Shown here: one piece after another, positions 61,075 to 64,000 of the stretch
Position numbering within the stretch: position 1 is the first letter of the stretch
Layout: every line of letters begins with the position of its first letter
Assembly (NCBI GenBank): GCA_028280635.1
Contig: JANQLM010000126.1
Span: 1 to 64,000 of the forward strand
Origin: Halieaceae bacterium
Lineage (GTDB): Bacteria; Pseudomonadota; Gammaproteobacteria; Pseudomonadales; Halieaceae
Length of the DNA stretch: 64,000 nucleotides
Direction: 5' to 3'
Translations under genes and position numbers: made by a program
Notes under the pieces: generated by a model
Databases searched by the model: none
Told to the model about the DNA's origin: nothing
What the model saw: only the letters and a program-made list of their open reading frames with translations

Positions 61075-63195
61075 TCAGTGCTTGAGTCGGGTGACCTTGT
61101 GAACTTCCTTGAGGCTGCGAATACGCTTGAGTATCTGCGCCAGGTGCACGCGGTTCTTGACGGACATTTCCATGTTCACGTAGCTGAACTGGTAGTCCTT
61201 GTCTTCGGTGCTGATTTTTTCGATGTTGGCATCCAGGCTGTTGATGCGGGTGGCCAGTACCGCAAGCATCCCGCGGCGATTTTCCACCTCGATACGCAGT
61301 GCGGCGACGAACTCGCCCTCGACCTGGTCATCCCAGCGCAGGGCCACCAGCCGGTCGGCGTTCTCCCGCAGCTCCGCCAGGTTGTGGCAGTGTTCGCGAT
61401 GCACCACGATACCTTTTTCCGAGCTGATGTAGCCGGCTATGGCATCACCGGGAATCGGGTGGCAGCACTTGCCGTAGCTCACCATAAAGCCCTCGGTGCC
61501 GCGGATCGCCACCGGCTGTGCGCTTGAGCTGCCGTTGCCCGGGTTCGCGTCGGCGACATTACCCAGCAGCTGCTGGGCGGTGATGGCGGCGACCCGGTTG
61601 CCCTGGGCGATATCTTCCAAAAGCTGGTTCATGTGCTTGTAGCCGGCCTGCTTGAGGTAGGTGTCGGCCTTGGCGGGGTCCAGCGCGTCGTAGTGGGTGT
61701 CCAGTCCCATCAGTGCCTTGTCCAGCAGGCGCTTGCCCAGGTCGATGGAGTCCTCGCGGCGCTGCTGCTTGAGAAAATGGCGAATATTGGTGCGCGCCTT
61801 GGCGGTGACCGCGTAGTTGAACCAGGCTGGGTTGGGCCGGGCGCCAGGGGCGGTGAGAATTTCCACGGTCTGGCCGCTCTGCAGCGGCTCGGACAGGGGT
61901 GCCAGCCGGCGATTGATGCGGCAGGCCACACAGCTGTTGCCGACGTCCGTATGCACGGCGTAGGCGAAGTCCACGGCGGTGGCGCCGCGGGGCAACTCCA
62001 TGATGTCGCCCTTGGGGGTGAAGACATAGACCTCGTCCGGGAACAGGTCGATCTTTACGCTCTCGATGAATTCCAGCGAATTGCCGGCGCGCTGTTGCAT
62101 TTCCAGCAGGCCCTGCACCCACTGGCGGGCGCGGGCGTGGCTGCCGCTGGCGGCGGTGGATTCACTGGACTTGTAGAGCCAGTGGGCTGCGATGCCGTTG
62201 TTGGCCATCTCCTCCATGTCGCGGGTGCGAATCTGGATTTCAATGGGCACGCCGTGCATGCCCATCAGCACCGTGTGCAGCGATTGGTAGCCGTTGGCCT
62301 TGGGGATGGCGATATAGTCCTTGAACTCGCCGGGCACCGGTGCATACAGGTTGTGTACACAGCCCAGCACCCGGTAACAGGTATCCACCGAGTCGACAAT
62401 GATGCGGAAGGCGAAGATGTCCATGATGTCGGAGAAGTTCTTGCCTTTGGTCTTCATCTTCAGGTAGATGCTGTAGAGGTGCTTCTCGCGACCGATCACC
62501 TCGGCGCTGTGGCCTTCCTGCTCCAGGCAGTTCTGCAGCTGGTGGCGGATCTTCTCGACCAGTTCCTTGCGGTTGCCGCGGGCGCGGCGCACGGCCGCGG
62601 AAATGCGTTCGGCGCGCATCGGGTGCAGGGCGTTGAAGCCGAGGTTCTCGAACTCCATACGCACGTTATTCATGCCCAGGCGCAGGGCAATAGGGGCGTA
62701 CATCTCCAGGGTTTCGCGGGCGATGCGACGGCGCTTGTCCACCTGCAACACGCCCAGGGTGCGCATATTGTGGAGGCGGTCCGCCAGCTTCACCAGGATC
62801 ACGCGAATGTCCTTGGCCATGGCCAGCGCCATCTTCTGGAAGTTCTCAGCCTGCTTCTCGGCCTGGGAGCTGAACTCGATCTGGGTCAGCTTGCTGACGC
62901 CGTCCACCAGTTCCGCCACGGTCTGCCCGAACTGGGCGCCGATGGCTTCTTTCTTGATGCCGGTGTCTTCGATGACGTCGTGCAACATGGCCGCCATAAG
63001 GCTCTGGTGGTCCATGTGCATGTCGGCGAGGATGCCAGCGACCGCCAGGGGGTGGCTGACGTAGGCCTCGCCGCTGCGGCGAAACTGGCCGTGGTGCGCC
63101 TGCTCCGCAAAGAAGTAGGCGCGCTTGACCTGGTTGCTTTCCTCGGGAGTGAGGTAGGTTTGGAGGATACTGTCGAGGGCGCTGATGCTGTTCAC
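61075..63195 (-). CDS. spoT: Bifunctional (p)ppGpp synthetase/hydrolase SpoT
   Basis: Makes and degrades the stringent-response alarmone. It has 706 residues. The HD hydrolase domain is intact (HDVIEDTG, His72-Asp73), unlike in RelA. The synthetase domain has DYIAIPKANGYQSLHTVL, then TGS (about 390-450, VYVFTPKGDIMELP), a helical/zinc-finger-like region (GKCCHPIPGD) and a C-terminal ACT domain (about 630-700). Hence both activities are expected. The start is GTG (MNSISALDSILQTYL). It is 53 bases after rpoZ. Confidence 0.97.
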   Translation of the reverse strand: MNSISALDSILQTYLTPEESNQVKRAYFFAEQAHHGQFRRSGEAYVSHPLAVAGILADMHMDHQSLMAAMLHDVIEDTGIKKEAIGAQFGQTVAELVDGVSKLTQIEFSSQAEKQAENFQKMALAMAKDIRVILVKLADRLHNMRTLGVLQVDKRRRIARETLEMYAPIALRLGMNNVRMEFENLGFNALHPMRAERISAAVRRARGNRKELVEKIRHQLQNCLEQEGHSAEVIGREKHLYSIYLKMKTKGKNFSDIMDIFAFRIIVDSVDTCYRVLGCVHNLYAPVPGEFKDYIAIPKANGYQSLHTVLMGMHGVPIEIQIRTRDMEEMANNGIAAHWLYKSSESTAASGSHARARQWVQGLLEMQQRAGNSLEFIESVKIDLFPDEVYVFTPKGDIMELPRGATAVDFAYAVHTDVGNSCVACRINRRLAPLSEPLQSGQTVEILTAPGARPNPAWFNYAVTAKARTNIRHFLKQQRREDSIDLGKRLLDKALMGLDTHYDALDPAKADTYLKQAGYKHMNQLLEDIAQGNRVAAITAQQLLGNVADANPGNGSSSAQPVAIRGTEGFMVSYGKCCHPIPGDAIAGYISSEKGIVVHREHCHNLAELRENADRLVALRWDDQVEGEFVAALRIEVENRRGMLAVLATRINSLDANIEKISTEDKDYQFSYVNMEMSVKNRVHLAQILKRIRSLKEVHKVTRLKH

Positions 63196-63248
63196 TGACT
63201 TATGCTCCGGCCCGCATCGGGCTCAGCCCCTCGCCAGGGTGGGACCGG

Positions 63249-63512
63249 CTAGAGGACCTCGGGTGTGGACTCCATGGCTTCCAGCAGCTCTTCCTCGGCG
63301 TCCACTTCATCTTCACGCTCGAGAATTTCCGGGGTGATAAAGCCTTCAGCGATCTCGCGCAGGGCGATAACGGTGGGCTTGTCCGACTCTTCTTCCACCA
63401 TCGGGTCCTTGCCACCGGTGGCCATCTGCCGCGCGCGCTTGCTGGCTACCATCACCAGCTCAAAACGGTTTGCGACGTTTTCCAGACAATCTTCAACGGT
63501 TACACGTGCCAT
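63249..63512 (-). CDS. rpoZ: RNA polymerase omega subunit
   Basis: Small subunit that assists assembly of beta' and forms part of a ppGpp site. It has 87 residues with the signature [29 protein letters not shown] and [13 protein letters not shown]. The C-terminal tail is acidic, rich in Glu ([17 protein letters not shown]). It stands between gmk and spoT, the conserved gmk-rpoZ-spoT order that links nucleotide supply to the stringent response. Confidence 0.98.
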   Translation of the reverse strand: MARVTVEDCLENVANRFELVMVASKRARQMATGGKDPMVEEESDKPTVIALREIAEGFITPEILEREDEVDAEEELLEAMESTPEVL

Positions 63513-63605
63513 TCTTCAATTCCTGATCAAATACTCACAGCTGTGGTGGCAGGGAGAGAGTGAAACACCCCCGCTGGCCTCCAGCCTTTTTCGTGGAAGC
63601 CGAGA

Positions 63606-63611
63606 AGTATA
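63606..63611 (-). promoter_or_regulatory. Possible -10 box for rpoZ
   Basis: TATACT on the minus strand in the 113-base gmk-rpoZ gap, about 95 bases before rpoZ. The -35 position (CTGTCG) is poor. No terminator is seen after gmk, so read-through from gmk is equally possible. Confidence 0.3.
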
Positions 63612-63625
63612 ACAAAAACATTGGC

Positions 63626-64000
63626 TTACGACAGCAGTTCTGTCAGAAGTTGCTGGTGCCGAATGACCTGGGCAGAGGCCCGCAGACGCTGCGCTTCCAC
63701 CAGGTGCACGAGCTGCTGGAGAGCGGTATCGAAGTCGTCGTTAACCACGATGAAGTCGGCCTCGGGGTAGTGGGAAATCTCGTCCACCGCCTGGTTCATG
63801 CGCTGCTGGATAATGTCGTCCTGGTCTCGGCCGCGTTGGGTGAGGCGCTCCAGCAAGGCCTGCCGCGACGGCGGCAGGATAAACACTGACACCGCGTCCG
63901 GCCGCTGGCGCTTGATCTGGGCGGCGCCCTGCCAGTCGATCTCCAGGATCACGTCCTGGCCATCAGCGAGCTGCTGCTCTACCCAGGGCTGGGAGGTGCC
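63626..64000 (-). CDS. gmk: Guanylate kinase, C-terminal part (cut by window edge)
   Basis: Phosphorylates GMP to GDP. The last 124 residues are in the window; the gene begins beyond base 64000. The frame enters at GTSQPWVEQQLADGQDVILE and continues IDWQGAAQIKRQ, then SVFILPPSRQALLERLTQRG, the lid and core of the family, and ends in the usual C-terminal helix. The P-loop is outside the window. Confidence 0.95.
   Translation of the reverse strand, partial: GTSQPWVEQQLADGQDVILEIDWQGAAQIKRQRPDAVSVFILPPSRQALLERLTQRGRDQDDIIQQRMNQAVDEISHYPEADFIVVNDDFDTALQQLVHLVEAQRLRASAQVIRHQQLLTELLS

Noticed and set aside
61633-63198. 521-codon open frame on the plus strand
   Set aside because: It is antisense to spoT, whose HD, synthetase, TGS and ACT motifs are all intact. 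The frame is open because of GC-rich third positions; the product has no motif and is rich in His, Val and Gly as such shadows are.

Overview
The window is a GC-rich (by eye a little over 60%), gene-dense piece of a gammaproteobacterial chromosome centred on the replication origin. The gene order dnaA-dnaN-recF-gyrB on one side of oriC and rpmH-rnpA-yidD-yidC-mnmE-mnmG-rsmG-parA-parB-atpIBEFHAGDC-glmU-glmS on the other is that of Pseudomonas-like and Cellvibrionales-like gammaproteobacteria. Protein character, an alkane/rubredoxin-type gene, a DUF3604 lipoprotein and a TRAP transporter fit a marine relative such as the Halieaceae (OM60/NOR5). That family assignment is inference, not a database result. 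No rRNA, tRNA, insertion sequence, prophage, integron or CRISPR array was seen.

Layout: 1-1564 (minus) holds the 5' part of dprA and a LysM protein. 1759-8181 (plus) is def-fmt-rsmB-trkA-trkH-SIMPL protein. Minus-strand djlA lies opposite glyQ-glyS (9059-12075). 12152-18511 (minus) is dnaA-dnaN-recF-gyrB, ended by a clear intrinsic terminator; recF carries two perfect parS sites. 18512-19215 is oriC: an AT-rich stretch framed by two perfect, inverted DnaA boxes. 19216-27916 (plus) runs rpmH to parB, interrupted by a 470-bp non-coding region in front of mnmG that has promoter, palindrome and origin-like features. 28203-35365 is the complete F1Fo ATP synthase operon, with a good sigma70 promoter and a strong terminator. 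35606-37210 is an NhaC-type antiporter and 37214-37954 (minus) a TrmB-family regulator. They separate the atp operon from glmU-glmS, and the intergenic region in front of glmU carries two identical-architecture inverted repeats on either side of a promoter.

41469-53544 is the more accessory part: a secreted cysteine-repeat protein, a DUF3604 lipoprotein, uvrD, a TRAP transporter whose binding protein (plus) and membrane subunits (minus) are split, an exported methyltransferase-like protein, a YciA-type thioesterase, yaaA, a Baeyer-Villiger-type flavin monooxygenase and a DUF938 methyltransferase. 53533-64000 returns to conserved housekeeping order: a FemAB/GNAT-like protein, ubiA, ubiC, a rubredoxin-rubredoxin reductase fusion, recG, an SDR protein, ridA, spoT, rpoZ and the 3' part of gmk.

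Functionally the core couples replication initiation (dnaA, oriC), segregation (parAB with parS in recF), ribosome/tRNA/RNA maturation (rpmH, rnpA, mnmE, mnmG, rsmG, rsmB, def, fmt, glyQS), membrane insertion (yidC, yidD), energy (atp), ion balance (trkAH, nhaC), envelope precursor supply (glmUS), ubiquinone synthesis (ubiCA) and the stringent response (spoT, rpoZ). Genes mostly point away from oriC, as expected for highly expressed core genes. The best leads for something undescribed are the 33-residue cysteine repeat protein and the TrmB regulator with its two operator-like repeats around the glmU promoter.
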